Shown piece after piece: positions 47,870-60,735 of a DNA stretch of 64,000 bases; positions within the stretch are counted from its first letter, which is position 1, and the number at the start of each line of letters is the position of its first letter. The DNA is from Gelatoporia subvermispora B (lineage: Eukaryota; Basidiomycota; Agaricomycetes; Polyporales; Gelatoporiaceae). Location: positions 143,976-207,975 of the forward strand of contig KB445797.1 in assembly GCA_000320605.2 (NCBI GenBank). Reading direction: 5' to 3'. The notes beneath the pieces were generated by a model that saw only the letters and a list, made by a program, of their open reading frames with translations, searched no databases and was not told the DNA's origin. The translations under genes were made by a program, and so were the position numbers.

Positions 47870-49729
47870 GTAGGCCGCGAAGCGCTCGCGCTCATGCGTC
47901 CAGCACAAGCCTCAGCGCTACGTCATCGAGGTCGTTTCCTGCGACCACCCTCTCCCCGACTCAAGCACTAATTTATCCTCCTTTTTAGACAGCTGGGCTC
48001 GCCGACCTCTCGCGGACATGTAGTTGGTGCACGTCCATTGTGCCCGCTCTGACGTCATAGCTTCAATCCGGCCGATTGACGACCTCCCGCCAACATGCAT
48101 CCGCTGCGGCTTCCACGACAACTTGCTTCGACCCGCGGCGCCCTCTTGCTGTTCCATGGGACCTACATCATACGATCGGAATGCTTTGGGCTTTCTGGAC
48201 GTCCTCTACTTCACCGTATCCCACTCGAAGGACCCCACGAGATCTCGCTCTCTAAATCCGTACTCAGCGTGGAGGGCAAATGCCCGCCGTGCCTGCGTCG
48301 CCGCCACTCTGCATCCACACCGCAGTGACGTTGCCCGTATGTGTTGCGCGGTCTCTATGCCTACCAACGGTATCCCGACCTCTTCCGTAATGTCTAGCCC
48401 GTGGAGGTTACGCCAGGCTTGTCGCTACTCTGTATGCGAGGCTTCGATGTTTGCGAGCGGATGGTGACCACCAAGATTCGCACTAGTCACGGTGTTGATG
48501 CAAAGATAGTTATGATCTAGCATCTAGGTTATTTGGCGCGCATATGTTGAGTGTCTAGCACTCCATTGACTGCAGGCTTCCTTACACGTGTTCTAGCGGT
48601 ATGGATCTGCATCTCAGCACACTCGCGCAAGCACTGAGCAACGCCTTCCTCCCCGTGTGGACATCGACTCAATATGTTCCGGCCGGAGATGGGATGCCAT
48701 GTCATCTTCCGCCAACATGCTTCGACCTGTGACGTCCACCGGCTGTCTCGGCGAGGGCACGCCATACGACCGGGATGCCTTGCAGCTTCCGGACGACCTC
48801 CACTTCACCTTATCTCGCACGGAGACCCCCGGTAAGATCTCGCTCTCTTAGATTGTCCACAGGGTATCGTACGATGCGAGCCCTGCTCACGTCATGCTTA
48901 CTGTGCATCCTCCCTGCAGGACTTTTGCCCCTATGTGTTGCGCGTTTTTTTTACCTATCAACAGCCTTCCGACCTCTCTTGTAATGCCTAGCCCATGGAG
49001 GTCACGTCAGACTGGTCCCTCTGCACGCCAGACTACCATGTCCACGGGCGGATAGTGACCACCAGGATTTGCACTGGGCATGATGTCGATGCATAGTTCG
49101 TTATTATCCTCTACTTGAGCTGTTTTGAGTGTCTGGCGCCCCATTGACTGCAGCTTTTATACACATGTTCTAGTAGTATGGATCTGCATCTCAGCACAGC
49201 CATGCAAGAAGTACCGTCCTCCCCTTTTCGACATCGACTCAATATCTTCTGGTCGGAGATAGGAGCCCATGTCTATTGCCTCAGGTACTCATGTCCTGGG
49301 ACAGGTATTACGTATTGTTGGTCCCTCGGGTCCCAATTCAACCCTCCCGCCAACGCTCTCGCCCTGCAATCATGTCAGGAATAACTTTTCAGTGTACTTT
49401 TTTTGTGCCTGACTCGTGCGGTATGGAATCCCATATTGCTCTGTCGTATATGTGGCCTCTTCCCCGATGTATCATATGTACCCATTGTCTGAATTGAATC
49501 TCAAATAGCAGTACTCAATGATCATTGATCATAAGTCAGGTCACAGTATCAAACTAATAGAGTGAATTAACCCGAGGTCGAGGGATTTCGCAACACCGCG
49601 AGTAAAACTACGTCAAGTCGCGACTCTATTAGAGGGCAACAGGAGGGACGAAAAGTGCAAAGTATGGAAGTGGTGACGTGTATCTACCAGTCGCTCGGGT
49701 TAAGTGTATCATATACCTTTCTTCCCCTC
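47870..49729. repeat. NLR 3'-flank duplicon, copy D, with internal tandem duplication
   Basis: It starts with GCGCTCGCGCTCATGCGTCC and CCTCAGCGCTACGTCATCGAGG, the uninterrupted form of the KDZ target. It is longer than the other copies because a segment of roughly 580-620 bp occurs twice in tandem. CGCCAACATGC..CGAC occurs at 48088 and 48710. CCATTGACTGCAG with TTCTAG..GTATGGATCTGCATCTCAGCACA occurs at about 48563-48625 and 49141-49200. The copies have diverged, so the duplication is old. No coding frame is supported. It ends with the conserved block before the NLR5 stop. Confidence 0.7.
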
Positions 49730-52452
49730 TCATGGCGTATACCCATTTGCCGTTGACCACGCGTTGATTCGGGGCAGTTCCCATTCCTGGAACTCATCCG
49801 GCGATTGCTCTGCTTTTGTGACAAGCTCTTTGACTCGTCGGTCGATGATGTCGTCGAGCGTCGTCACGAGTCCATCAGCTGGACCGTTCTCCTGCACGTG
49901 GTGTGTCAGCGCAATGCAACCCCGCCATGCAGTATACTTTAGCTCACCTCGTACCAGCTGCGCACTCTTCCGCAGCTATCCACTGGCTCGGTTTGGGTCG
50001 GATACAATTGTTGCCATGCACCCCGATTCCGCAACCAGTCGTCCAGGTGCGTCTCCACGAAGCCCCGAAGAGCTCGCCCGAGCTCGGGCGTGTATCGGGC
50101 CTGAAGGAGATGATGATCCCAGCTTAACCGGGCGTAAACCCACATTAGCGGCATGACTCCATCAGCACCGCGCAGACTGTCGACGTCGTCGCGAGCCAGG
50201 AGATCAAGCAGGGATGCCACGATGAGGGCATGCCCAGACGGCGGGTCGACGAGGAAGGCAGGATCCGTGCACCGGGCGGGATCGACAAGAAATTGGGGGA
50301 AGCTTGCGTGGCAAGCCTGGATTTTGGTGTCAGGAGTAACATCGCCGTCGACGATGAGGACGGACCGGAGGCGGTCGATCACGTCCATGGTAATCTCGGT
50401 TGATATTCCGAGCAGGCTAAGATACTTCGCAGATTCGTGATTGGGTACATTCGGTAGGTTCATCGCAAACCATGCTAGCACTTGATGAATGCGGTACATG
50501 CGCTCCTTGTCTTTGCGAAACCGCTCAAAAGAGTTCGTTAGGACAGTTAGGTAGAGGTCGTCAAGTCGCTCATAGATTCCAGACGATCCTCTAGCTCCCT
50601 GGGAAGCGAGAAGCATATCATAGAGCTTGGTCGCCAGTCGCTTGTCTTGAAGGAGAAGACGAACTGCGGTGCTTGCCCATATGAACAGACCATCGGAGAG
50701 CCGTGCAAGTCCCAGCACAGCGTCAGGACGTTCTGTCAGGAGCTGGAATCCCCCAACAGCTGTGCCCTTCCTTAGCTCTGTCTCTATGAAAAGATAGATG
50801 TCGCTGCCAGTGTTTACCTCCTTCTGCAGATCGCGCCAGTAGATAATATCGGAGTACTGTGGTGATTTGAGCGCGTCCAGAATATATGTCTCGGGACGTG
50901 TGGCGATGAGAATACGGAGGAAGGGTATCTCGTGTGCTGCCTGGCATAGCAGCTGTAGCATCGACGGGACGATGGACTCAGATGTGTTGGTGCATTCGTC
51001 CACTCCATCAACTACGAACACCAACGTGGGCGCGGTGATCGCAGAGTCTCCGTGGTTCCGCAATATACCTAGGATGAGGGTCCTGATCTGATGCTCTAGT
51101 GCTTGGTCGTGACCTGCTTTGTGCTTCTGGGCCGCGTTGGCAATTTGAGGGCGTAGAGAAGGAACAGACTCCGCCAGCTGGTATGCGATTGTCGGAAATA
51201 CTCGATGGGCATCGCTGCATTCCGTTGAGCTGCGCAGGAAGAAGAACGAGGCGCCGAGATATCGGCCTGGGAGTTGACGGCAGAAGGCCTGGGCGATACT
51301 GGATTTTCCCATTCCAGCTTGACCGTAAAGAACGTATAGGCGCTTGTCAGACTTGTCGTCTTTCGCCCATTCGGCCAGGTCATGAAGGATTGCCTCTCTC
51401 GTTCCTGCCTGAAGGCGAGATTTCTCTTCAATCAAAGCCGATGTGTACGAGGCGTTAGCAGGATTCAGCGAGTTCAAGGCGCCCCGGGCCTCTATTTCGT
51501 CCGTTGTCAGCCAACCCGTCACAATGTAGGGTGTTCCAAATACCTTTGTCCACTTCTAGAAGATAACGATTCTGGAAAATAATGCATGACTGACCGGCAT
51601 CCAGATAGGTCGTTCAGAACTTACCTTGATGTCTGCAGCTATCTGATCCAAGGTACGTTCTACTGCAATGCCTCTTTGAAACTGAAACCGGATTCAAAAC
51701 GGGATCGTAAACCTACTAGAGTCCACCGACCTTGAAGTTACTCATGGCAATCTCAATCCGCTGACCAATGCTTTCCAAATTCTTCTTGTCCGTCTCCGCG
51801 AACCAAAACATTTGATGAAATCGACTGCGTTGATTCTCCTCCGCCGATGCAAGAATTCCGTCTAACGTCCTACAAGCTCATTCAGCGTGTCTGTTGGTGT
51901 GTAAATAATAGGGCTAGCTCACGCTTTGAGTGCATCGACCCGTGTGCTGAGCATATCCGTCGCCTTTGTTACAGTCTCTCGGCGTGTGTCTTCATCGGGC
52001 TGCCCATTAGCAACAGACACTGTCTGTTGTGTAGTTTCGGCCAGCAACTTCATTAACCCTTGGATTTTCTCTATCGTATCGCGCCTGTCTCGAATATTGG
52101 CTCTCATAGTCTGCGAGACATCGATGAGCTTTTATGTATGTTAACATAGTTTGTCGTACAGAAATCCTCTCTGCCAAAATATTGAGAACCGGTACCACCG
52201 ACGCAGCAACTGGCACAGGCGCGATTGTCAAGACTTGATTCCCAATATCCACACAGGCCTTGATAATCGACATAAGTGCATCCAATGTGTCACCATTCTG
52301 AAACATCGTGGTTCTTAGCGAGCTGTTAGAGACCGACAGTGATCTTCACTGACCTCGGACGCTTCTCCATTCTTCCCACTTCTCTTCAACCACTGCCGCA
52401 GCCTATTTAGGACTCCTTTGTGCGGTTCCGCTGCAACTCCCGTTTCTGACAT
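49730..52452 (-). CDS. NLR5: NACHT-domain NLR-like protein, subtype B
   Basis: The ATG at 52452 begins MSETGVAAEPHKGV, with a basic LRQWLKRSGK patch and a GTCAGT donor. The next exons have LDALMSIIKACVDIGNQ and APVPVAASVVPVLNILAER, then IRDRRDTIEKIQGLMKLLAE, then LDGILASAEENQRSRFHQMF and LESIGQRIEIAMSNFK, then a short exon RGIAVERTLDQIAADIK. This is the same MLKL/HeLo-like plan as NLR3. The large exon ends at the 56-nt intron (49947-49892) and has Walker A GQAGMGKS (about 51324-51301), Walker B LVFVVDGVDEC, LRILIATRPETY, MDVIDRLRSVLIVDG and HASFPQFLVDP. The tail exon (GLVTTLDDIIDRRVKEL; PRINAWSTANGYTP) stops with TGA at 49730. The Walker B Asp is kept, in contrast to NLR3. No disruption was seen. 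Confidence 0.83.
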
Positions 52453-53040
52453 GATAGGCTACGGGGGATGGTAGACGTATGGTGTGTGAGACAAGTCGGG
52501 GGCTGCGCAGTGGATGGGCTGTGCACACGAGGCCTGCAAATGAACTTGAAGCATGGAAGCACGAAGTACAAGGTACATGTATACCACGAGTCGGACACGG
52601 CAATTGTGATTGTCCGTATCAACCTAAAATTTGTCATCCAATCCAGACCTTTCAGATATCTTTCTCACGCCTCGCGGTAGACAGGTGTGCGTTTCTTGAG
52701 TTGACCGTGAGACATAGGAAGCAACAGATGTCATCGCAATTCCAAACTCGTTGACGTCTCAGTTATGTGACTCTTATTGAACACGTTCTCAAGTGTAGAA
52801 AACCGCGAGTGTGACCTAAGCCTATTGTGCTAGTAGTGCGGAAGCGAGGACAATATCCATGGTTTGGCAGCGGAAAGGGACTGCGTGCACGTAAAACCTG
52901 ATTTAGCTGCCGTGAGTCTCTGCAAGAGCAGCACACCCAATAATTCGTGCGAGCGACGGCCTCACGAGTAGCCCTTTATCGCCGTGGTCGCCGACCAAAA
53001 CCAAGGTAGGGATATATCTCGTCAAAGCTGCGGGTAGTGT
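52453..53040. other. NLR5 upstream region
   Basis: This is a noncoding 5' flank; no gene or clear promoter motif is recognised. Confidence 0.35.
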
Positions 53041-53049
53041 CTTTGTGGT

Positions 53050-53790
53050 AGAGGTAAGATGGTCAGAACGCGCTCCTTGTCGACCTTTGGAGCCGACAAG
53101 TCATCCTTCCGCAGCATCCTGGTTAGGCTAGCAACAAATTTCCCCAGACCGGGCTCTCGTACGCGCGCAATCCTTGTAGCAGTCCTAAGACCCAGCATCT
53201 CCGCCTCTGTCCTCGAGTGGGTGGCCGCGCTTGCACACCTCGACGTACGCGGAGATCAACCACTGTGGGACGTCGTGCTTCCGGGCGAGCATGATTCGCT
53301 CGATCGGATCGAGAGCTGGGCCGTACGCCTCTAGCTACGCGATGGCGTGCTCCATGAACTTGGGAGACGAGAGGCGCGTCGAGATGGATAGTAAACTGAG
53401 CAGGTCGCATGCAGCGGTGCTATGTACACCGGGGATCCTGCAACTGCATGCGTCACGGTAAGATGAGAGGGTAGTGCGTCTAGCTCACCTATGATGAAGG
53501 AAGCGGAGCAAGCACTCAAACTCCGAGCAAGAGACGTCAGCGAGGACAATGACATCGTCCTCTGTGACGTCCCTCGGTGCTTGCGAGCGGAACAGGTCGC
53601 GCATATAGTCCGGGTGCTGCTCGAGGATGTCCCTGTGAACTCGGAAGAGACTGCCCTTCACCTGTGTAGCCAAATTCGGTATGTGATTGTGTTGGCAGAC
53701 GATCACAACAAACTCACCTCGAGGACCTTCATTTCGTCCTGTATACAGAACTCTGGATGATGTCGTGTGCCTGCTCTGGAGCTCGTCATT
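53050..53790 (-). pseudogene. BTB/POZ-domain protein pseudogene
   Basis: This minus-strand gene has at least three exons. Exon 1 (ATG near 53789) reads RHHPEFCIQDEMKVLE. An intron with a GTGAGTTTG donor and GCTACACAG acceptor leads to exon 2 with VKGSLFRVHRDILEQH, VIVLADVSCSEFE and LLRFLH. This is the fungal BTB core, a protein-interaction fold. A second intron (GTGAGC donor, GTTGCAG acceptor) leads to DLLSLLSISTRL, IERIMLARKHDVPQWLI and AYVEVCKRGHPLED, the usual C-terminal helical region of fungal BTB proteins. An in-frame TAG at 53335-53337 and a later frameshift after HPLED break it; the frame then resumes as EAEMLGLRTATRIARV. The gene is decayed but recognisable. Confidence 0.75.
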
Positions 53791-53976
53791 GACGAGTTAG
53801 CGGAGGGGGGTCGCGTCGAGTCAGTCCTAGCGGAATGATTAGGCTGAAAGTGCGAGGCTGAGTGCACGGCGAAAGGCTTCGTATCGAAGATGGCATGGTG
53901 GGGTTACACTTGATGATGATCAGGTCATGATCGAGGTGCCCAGAAGTCGCGCTCCGCGCCGACAGAGAGTAGTAGG

Positions 53977-55000
53977 TTATAACCGACATTGTGGGAGCAA
54001 CATTTGAGCTACTGCGCAGGGGTTAACAACTCGTCGGCTATGGAGACGTCCGTCCGGGGCGAGGGCGAGCGTAAACCATGCTGCATAATTGAGCGAGGGT
54101 CCTCCAGAGAGTGTTAAGTGATCTCGACCGATGATGTGCTCATCGGCGATGGGATCTCGCACGTCGACTCCTCCGACGCGTAGACACTTCCAGTCTGGTC
54201 CCCATCGGAGCTGCTGGGCACGGGGGAGCCACTCGGAATGCTCCATGTCCGGTGTGATGTGAACGATATGTTTGGGAACGAATATCGGCGCTCTGACGTT
54301 CAGACGCTCCAGACTGCGTGCCGGCTGGGCAGGGCCGGTATCTCTTTCACCCGCACCTCCTGAGGTAGGTAGCGCGCGGCGTAGAACATCGAGTTGTCGC
54401 CTCACTCCGGAGTGGACTTGTAGCAACGACAACAGGCATGCGGCAATCGGCCTTAGTCGTCACCTGTGACGAAAGCTGCCCTTGGACCTCGGTGCCGCTG
54501 TGAGCATCATGTGAAGGGGTGCTGTGCTCTGGACTACCCGCTGCTGTCGCCACGGGATGGACGGTGCCGAGGGCGACGGCAGCGGTTCCGGCGCACCAAA
54601 TCCCTCTAGTTGAGCCGCACCAGAGGTGGAGGGGGTCGCACTCGAGCCGAAGGCGCCACCCTCTGCGATTGTGTACCTTCCAATGGCTTGGAATAAGAGC
54701 ACTTGTCGTGGGAGAACGGAGGCTGGATGGAAGATATGGGTGTATACGACGTCCAGATACCCAATGGTCGACGACCGAAATCTGTGCTCGCGGACGCAAA
54801 AGCTGCGGATGTGAGCGGTTGGAGGAGACGTGCAATCCGTCGATGACGTCGTCTATGTCCTCTGCTGTGGTGTGGTACTGGTACAGGAATGTAGCGGCGT
54901 GGAATATGGGATGCGTCCAAGGCCTCGAGGATATGTTGTGGATTAACGGGAATAGGCGGAGAAGGCTTAGTCGACATCCTAGCTGGACGGCGCTGATCAA
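53977..55000 (-). pseudogene. Unidentified gene or gene remnant
   Basis: Several minus-strand stretches read as natural protein in changing frames: MSTKPSPPIPVNPQHILEAL (ATG at 54977), FHAATFLYQYHTTAEDIDDV, VLLFQAIGRYTIAEGGAFG, and from about 54305 APIFVPKHIVHITPDMEH with WLPRAQQLRWGPDWKCL and LSGGPSLNYAAWFTLALAP. Frames change without clear introns, so it may be a decayed gene or one with introns I could not place. No domain is recognised. It lies just upstream of the BTB remnant, on the same strand. Confidence 0.4.
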
Positions 55001-58000
55001 GAGGAGAAAGCGAGTCCAGAATTCCTTGAAATTCGGTAGATGATGGTGTTACGTTCGCTCCCAGAAGAGCGAAAGAGTCGAATCGACCAAGGCGGCGCTG
55101 AGATGCCTAGTGGCTCGTTTACTAGCTCAGGTTCAGTCGCGCAGGGGTGTGGAGTGCATTGCACAATCGAATGTCGGGCTCGGTGTGGAAGCCAAAGACG
55201 ACCGCGATGCGAAGGAAGGGGAGCATTGCACAACATAGACGTTGTCGTTGTCTCCCGTGAGCGAACACCTGGCGGATTCGAACAAGTAGGCTGGAAACTT
55301 CCGCGATGCGATCTCTTTGCCATGCCACTGCGTTAGAGGCTATGGTGCGAGGGAACAGAGTCTGGGGGATTAGAGCTGATCAGATAACAGGATCTGACAG
55401 CAACCATGAGGCCTGCGCGGGAGCGCCCTGCTACTAGGCTTCGCACGACGGGAAAAAAACTCACCAGTAGCCCGGCCCTCTGTTTCCCTATCCCATCGGC
55501 ATATACGGTTTGATGTCCCCTGCGTTTGGCATATCGGCCGCACGACAGTACTGCGGGTGTCTTCGCTGCCATGAACGTGTACAGAGATGTCCAAGTCTGG
55601 CGGCTCCTCCGTTCGAATCAGGTCGAGACAGCTTTTGCATTGTCATAGGCAGACCGGCCGACGTCTTGATTCAATCAATCCCCGTGATGCTTTGCAACGT
55701 TCAGAGGCTAGCAGGTGAAGAGGCTCTGAGACTGTCGGGCTCAGAAGACTGATCGGAAGCGCCAGACTGAAGAGTGAAAACACGACGTGCAAGCGAAGAG
55801 GCCTGGAGACCTCGCAGGCAGCTATCTAACGGTGTGTTCAGACATCTACTCGGCGCAAAGACAGGTCGTTTCAGCGGGGCACTATAGTCGATCACCCGGA
55901 GCTCTCAGAGGCCAGCACAGAAGAAAGAGAGCCACGAATCGCGGGATGGGAGAGGGCCTAAGTCGAGGGACAGCGAGCAGCCCTAGTCTCCCGTAGGCAG
56001 ACCTTTACTAGTGATCTATCGGAGGGGTAGGAGGACGATCACGATAAAGGTCTGCTTCATAATCCGACCTCGAGACCGTAGTACACGATTTCGCTCGCTT
56101 GGCGCTCTGCCGATGGATAGCCGAACCATGCCGGTGGCACGACTGTGGCTGCAGTAAGAGTCAGTTCTTCAACGGTCAACATTATGACCTTCCGTCCTCC
56201 ATTGTCCACTTCAACGTGTCTCGCTCTAGCTCCGGTAAACGAATATCTCGCGGGCTCTCGGTCTAGATTTCTGTGGTATGATTCTATGTGCGCGGTATAC
56301 CAGCCCTAGGATGATCCAAAGCGCTATGTCTCCGTATTCACCTCGTTAACAGCTGTACGAGGGCCGGGAGATTTTCAGAAAGCGTCATAGGATCTTCGTG
56401 AAAGCATATGCGCTTATATGCACGTATACATGCAATAGTGGTCAACACAGTCGCGCTAGACGTGTTGCAACACCGCGTCGACGCGCCTTGACAGAGTGGC
56501 GGCATGACTTCGGCTTTGCTCGGCTTGAGCGGCACAGTTCGGTAACTCCCGAAATCGTGTACTACGGGTTGGACCCTGGAGTATGAAGCAGACTAGAGCA
56601 GCCCATAGAACAGAAAATGCTGCGCGCTCCATACGTCATCCTAACTTGCCCTAACCCTGCGGGTCGCCGTGGCGCTCTCCATGGCGCTCATGAAGCGGCG
56701 CTCTGACTTTGACAGCAGCAGCAGATCGAGTCGAGACGTCCACAGGAAAGATACGTGTACAGCGTCCCCTGTCCTCCGACCATCGCCAGTCCTATCCTTG
56801 TCTGACCCGTGCTTGAACCCTCTCTGGCGTGCCTTCATTCCGATATGCTTCGCTTTCGAACATCCTCTTGTTCGTATTTTGCTGAGGTTTACTATCCCTT
56901 CGGACCACTGGATCGGGATGTTCTATGTGTGATGTCCTTGAGATTGTACCCTGGCACGGCACAGTAGAAGGCCTACAACGCAAACCGATATTTCTCGAAG
57001 TTTTTCGAGCCACCCATCCTGCGCGGACAACTTCGATGCGTGGTTCTTAGGTAACAGTCATACATCACACTCAAAGTTTGTTTCCTCTTATCTTGACTCG
57101 AGTGTGAATACAGGGAGAAGCATAACACATGTTAGAGACTGTGAAGAGTGTAGCAGCCGACGAGTTGGCCTGTTGGATTAGATGTGAGCATCGATCGGCC
57201 ATGCGACCCCGGGCAAGCATTACCACCGCATCATCGCCATGCTCTATTCGCACAATAGCGTCCTGCCCATCACTCATGAAAAATTGAGAGCAGCATTGTT
57301 TGGGCCTTTCATACAGCCCCCGTCTCTGATTATGTGTCTTTCAACACAGATCAGCTCTATTTTCGTCGCCTGTACGTTCCGTGTAGCGCTACACTGCCGA
57401 CATCTTTCGCAGGGGTCCAACATCCCACCTTCAAGACCACGCATCTGTCGCTCCGCTCCTTCACAGGGCCCTGGTGCATATCACGTTATCGGATTGTCTT
57501 TCCAATTTGCACGTCAAGCCGGAGTCCTGCAGAATGATAACCTCGTGATCCATACAATGTGAGCATCCCACTTTGTAGCTCTCTACTTGATCCTGATGAT
57601 ACGAGTGTACACTTTGTGGTATCAGGCTCTATAGATAGACGTCTCAGATCGAGGCCGGATGGTTTGCTGTGGTCACAAAGCCAGTACTGATGGGAGGAGA
57701 TGTACGCCGTGAGGCAGAATATCGGTATGTCGTCTTCTCAGCGAGTCCTTGATCCATTTCTCATTATCCTATCCCGACCACTCGGTGTGGTAGCCATCTG
57801 TTGGATGATTTATGTCTCTTCTTCCATACGCCTCATGAGTCCCTCCAGGACATGCTCTGCATCGCGACTGACAGATAACGTGCACGAGTGAGTGCCCATC
57901 TGAGTGTCTACTTTCACCTGTGAATCGTCAATTCTATAGTCCATCCACATATTTGTATTGTTTTGACGTTGTGTGTGAGATGGCTTCTTTCACATTATCC

Positions 58001-59529
58001 TAAGCAAGGACATGTACATGCAAAACGAGAGCGGGTTTGATAATATCGTGAGATAAGGAGCTACACGAGACTGACACCATGTAGATCGTCCAAACATATG
58101 TGACCCTGGCTTCAGCTATGCGAAATTCAAAGATAAACAAACCAGACATCGTGCGACGGCAGCACCGCTCACTTCGCCGCTGCTTGTCCAGATTGCGATC
58201 TGCGCACGGCACTCGGTTGTCTCCGGGGGTGCGCACACGTGCTGCAGGTGTTTTTCACTCAATTTATGGCAGACCTATTTACTGCTCTAGCTGCGCACCG
58301 TGGATGTCAGTCGATAGCTACGTGATACATCGACGCGTATGATGAGTAGGAGCTGGCACGGCATCCACTCCCAAAAGTGAGCCGCACCTGACTGGTGTAT
58401 TAGAGACTATATGGAAAGACACGGGTGCATCGAGGCGGTGTCTATGAGGTCATCCCAAACAGGGTGTTATTCGCTGTGGGACATGAATATGCTCTGCGTG
58501 ATAGTCAAGACCCAAGATGGACCTCGCATTCTACGCGTTGGGGGTGACTCGAGAACAGGATCCGAATGGGTCGCTTTGGGACAGAAGAATACCGGTCAAG
58601 GTGGATGACCTGCACTGCAAGGGAGTCAGTATACATACGACATAAACTATTACAAGGGCGCACCTGCGATTACCCGTTTTTCCTTAAGCATACCATACCG
58701 CCCTATTCACCTATGTTCCCCTCCTGAACGATATCCCGTAGGCCGAGCTTATTGCTGGAACATCGAGACAGAGACGACAGATGGTCGACGGTCTATAGGA
58801 GATTGTGCACAGGTTCGTTGAACGTGGTCCTAGTTGCTGGTTTCAGAACCAGATCAACAACTGTCCGGGAATGTTGGGTCACGGGACTATCAAAGTACAC
58901 GGCGCAAGAAAAGTGCAAAACGTAGAACTGGGTTGCAGTGACATGCAGCATATGCTCTAGGGATAGGACACGAGTTCCCAAACGTTAACATGTGACCGCG
59001 GGGAGGGCGTGAGTGCGTCAAGAACATGTTCTTGTTGACTGCAGTAGTCGTCTCGGGATGCCTATGCTGATAATAACGCCTGCACAGCCGGTCAGTATCT
59101 AGCGCTCTCGTCAAACAAAGGATTGGCTTACAATCTAGCGTCAACCTGAGCTTCAAGTGCGAGAACAGCTCCTGTCACACTCGCGCAGATACAGAAGCCT
59201 CTAGCTAGTTATATACCTGTATGTATTGTCTACCATAGGGCTCTGCCCTGCAGGACAATCAATGACGAGCCAAAGAAAAGACCAACAAAAGGAAAGAAAA
59301 AAGTGCGAGAACAATGACATCGCGGCTCAAAGCCATGCCTGACTCCTGAGAGATACCACAACAAGATCCAGAGTGTTAGGAATGTCGCATGATACAAACT
59401 AGAGGACGTACCCCGATCCCAAATGCCTCAGCAGTATTGCGTGCACATCCTACGACTCCGCGAAGAATGATAACGTTGGACAATTGAAGACCTCCAGCTA
59501 TTCCTTTGATCTACGTTGCGGGAGGCGAG
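55001..59529. other. Long intergenic region, no recognised gene
   Basis: Short open frames only. It contains the ACAGAAAATGCTGCG..TTGCCCTAA block near 56610 and the GTCCAGATTGCGATCTGCGCA block near 58187, both shared with other spacers. A plus-strand stretch near 57320-57537 reads smoothly (DQLYFRRLYVPCSATLP) but is unrecognised. Confidence 0.4.
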
Positions 59530-60450
59530 CTATATGAGTAGCGAATAAACTTGATCGTCGGATCTGGCCGATGAGACAATGCTGATACAACTTCTCAGTC
59601 GTCTGATATGGGCGACGAAGAGCGAGCTGTATGCGTAATGTGGTAATTGTATGCTGGGCGTCGAGACACTGAAGACAGAGCGCGTGATCCGGGATGTTGA
59701 GACCGATGGTAACGATGAGCAGTGAGGGCCCTGACAGGACCGGTCACGTTCTCGAGGCGCTTGCTGTTGTGGACTCATCAGCATCCAGTCCGGTCGTTCA
59801 ACTATGAACAACGACAAACTGGATATTCTGTTTCGTAGAGGTGACTTAGACTCTGCGAGGGGTCAACAAAGCTCCAGGTCCTGCCGGTGGGCTCTTCTGG
59901 AGGTCCTGGCTGTCTGGCTCAGTAGTCTCGGACTTGACGAACGAGATGCTCTTCCGAAGGAGGGGGCGTTTTGTTTGGTCTGATAGCCTTGTCAGCATCG
60001 ACTTCTTGCTAGCCTGATCGCTTTGCATCACTCACCGCCGTCCTTGGGCTCCACGGCTTCCTGCGGAGTGGCGCATTCCCGAGCTCCTGGTGTATACCAG
60101 CTTTGCGGGTGGTCATCACAGCCTTTCTCTACTTTGCCGGGAAACAAGACTTGGCGCGAGGCTACATGATCTGATAGGGTATGGCGAGGTCTGAAGTGGC
60201 ATAGGTGTAGGCAAGGTCGCGAAGTGTCATTGCCATTGTTGGGAACGTGAGCTGCAGCTATGAGTGAAGAGTGGCCTGCAAGGACAGTGACAAGATATAG
60301 TTAGCAACAGACGAGTGAAAGGTAAACGAGCCAGGCAAAAGACGAGGTGGGACTGAGTACAATGAGCAAGGACGTGCAACCGGCGCCCAATGAGATCGCG
60401 ATCGACACAAGCCCTGGCGCTTTCAGGCCTCAATTGGATTTGACACCTCC
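59530..60450 (-). pseudogene. Unknown gene fragment, second copy of 9561-10870
   Basis: The minus strand shows LLIVTIGLNIPDHALCLQC and CLIGQI near 59570-59720, after PDWMLMSPQQQAPRE in another frame. Near 60270-60430 it shows DRDLIGRRLHVLAH and a hydrophobic stretch. The match to the first copy is at protein and DNA level (GAGCAAGGACGTGCAACCGG versus GAGCAAGGACGCGCAACCGG). Both copies are broken. The function is unknown. Confidence 0.4.
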
Positions 60451-60735
60451 TCCCTTGTGCGCCTCCGTGGCGCTCGATTCAGTTGGGTATCAGGCACCCG
60501 CGCTATCTCAGAAAGCCTATCGACAGGAATTCGCTCGCTCTGCATTGTACAGAGTATTGTCAGCCGTCCAGTAACTGGCAAGAGGAGAGGGGTGCAGCAT
60601 GCGTCTGGTGGTGTTACGGGCTGCAGTGAACAGATTCAAGGGGCGTAACATCAAGCATGAAGATGGAATGGGCTAGGTGGGCAAGCAGGAGCAGAGGCGG
60701 TGGAATGCTGGCGGACGGGATACGCTTGAAAACGC

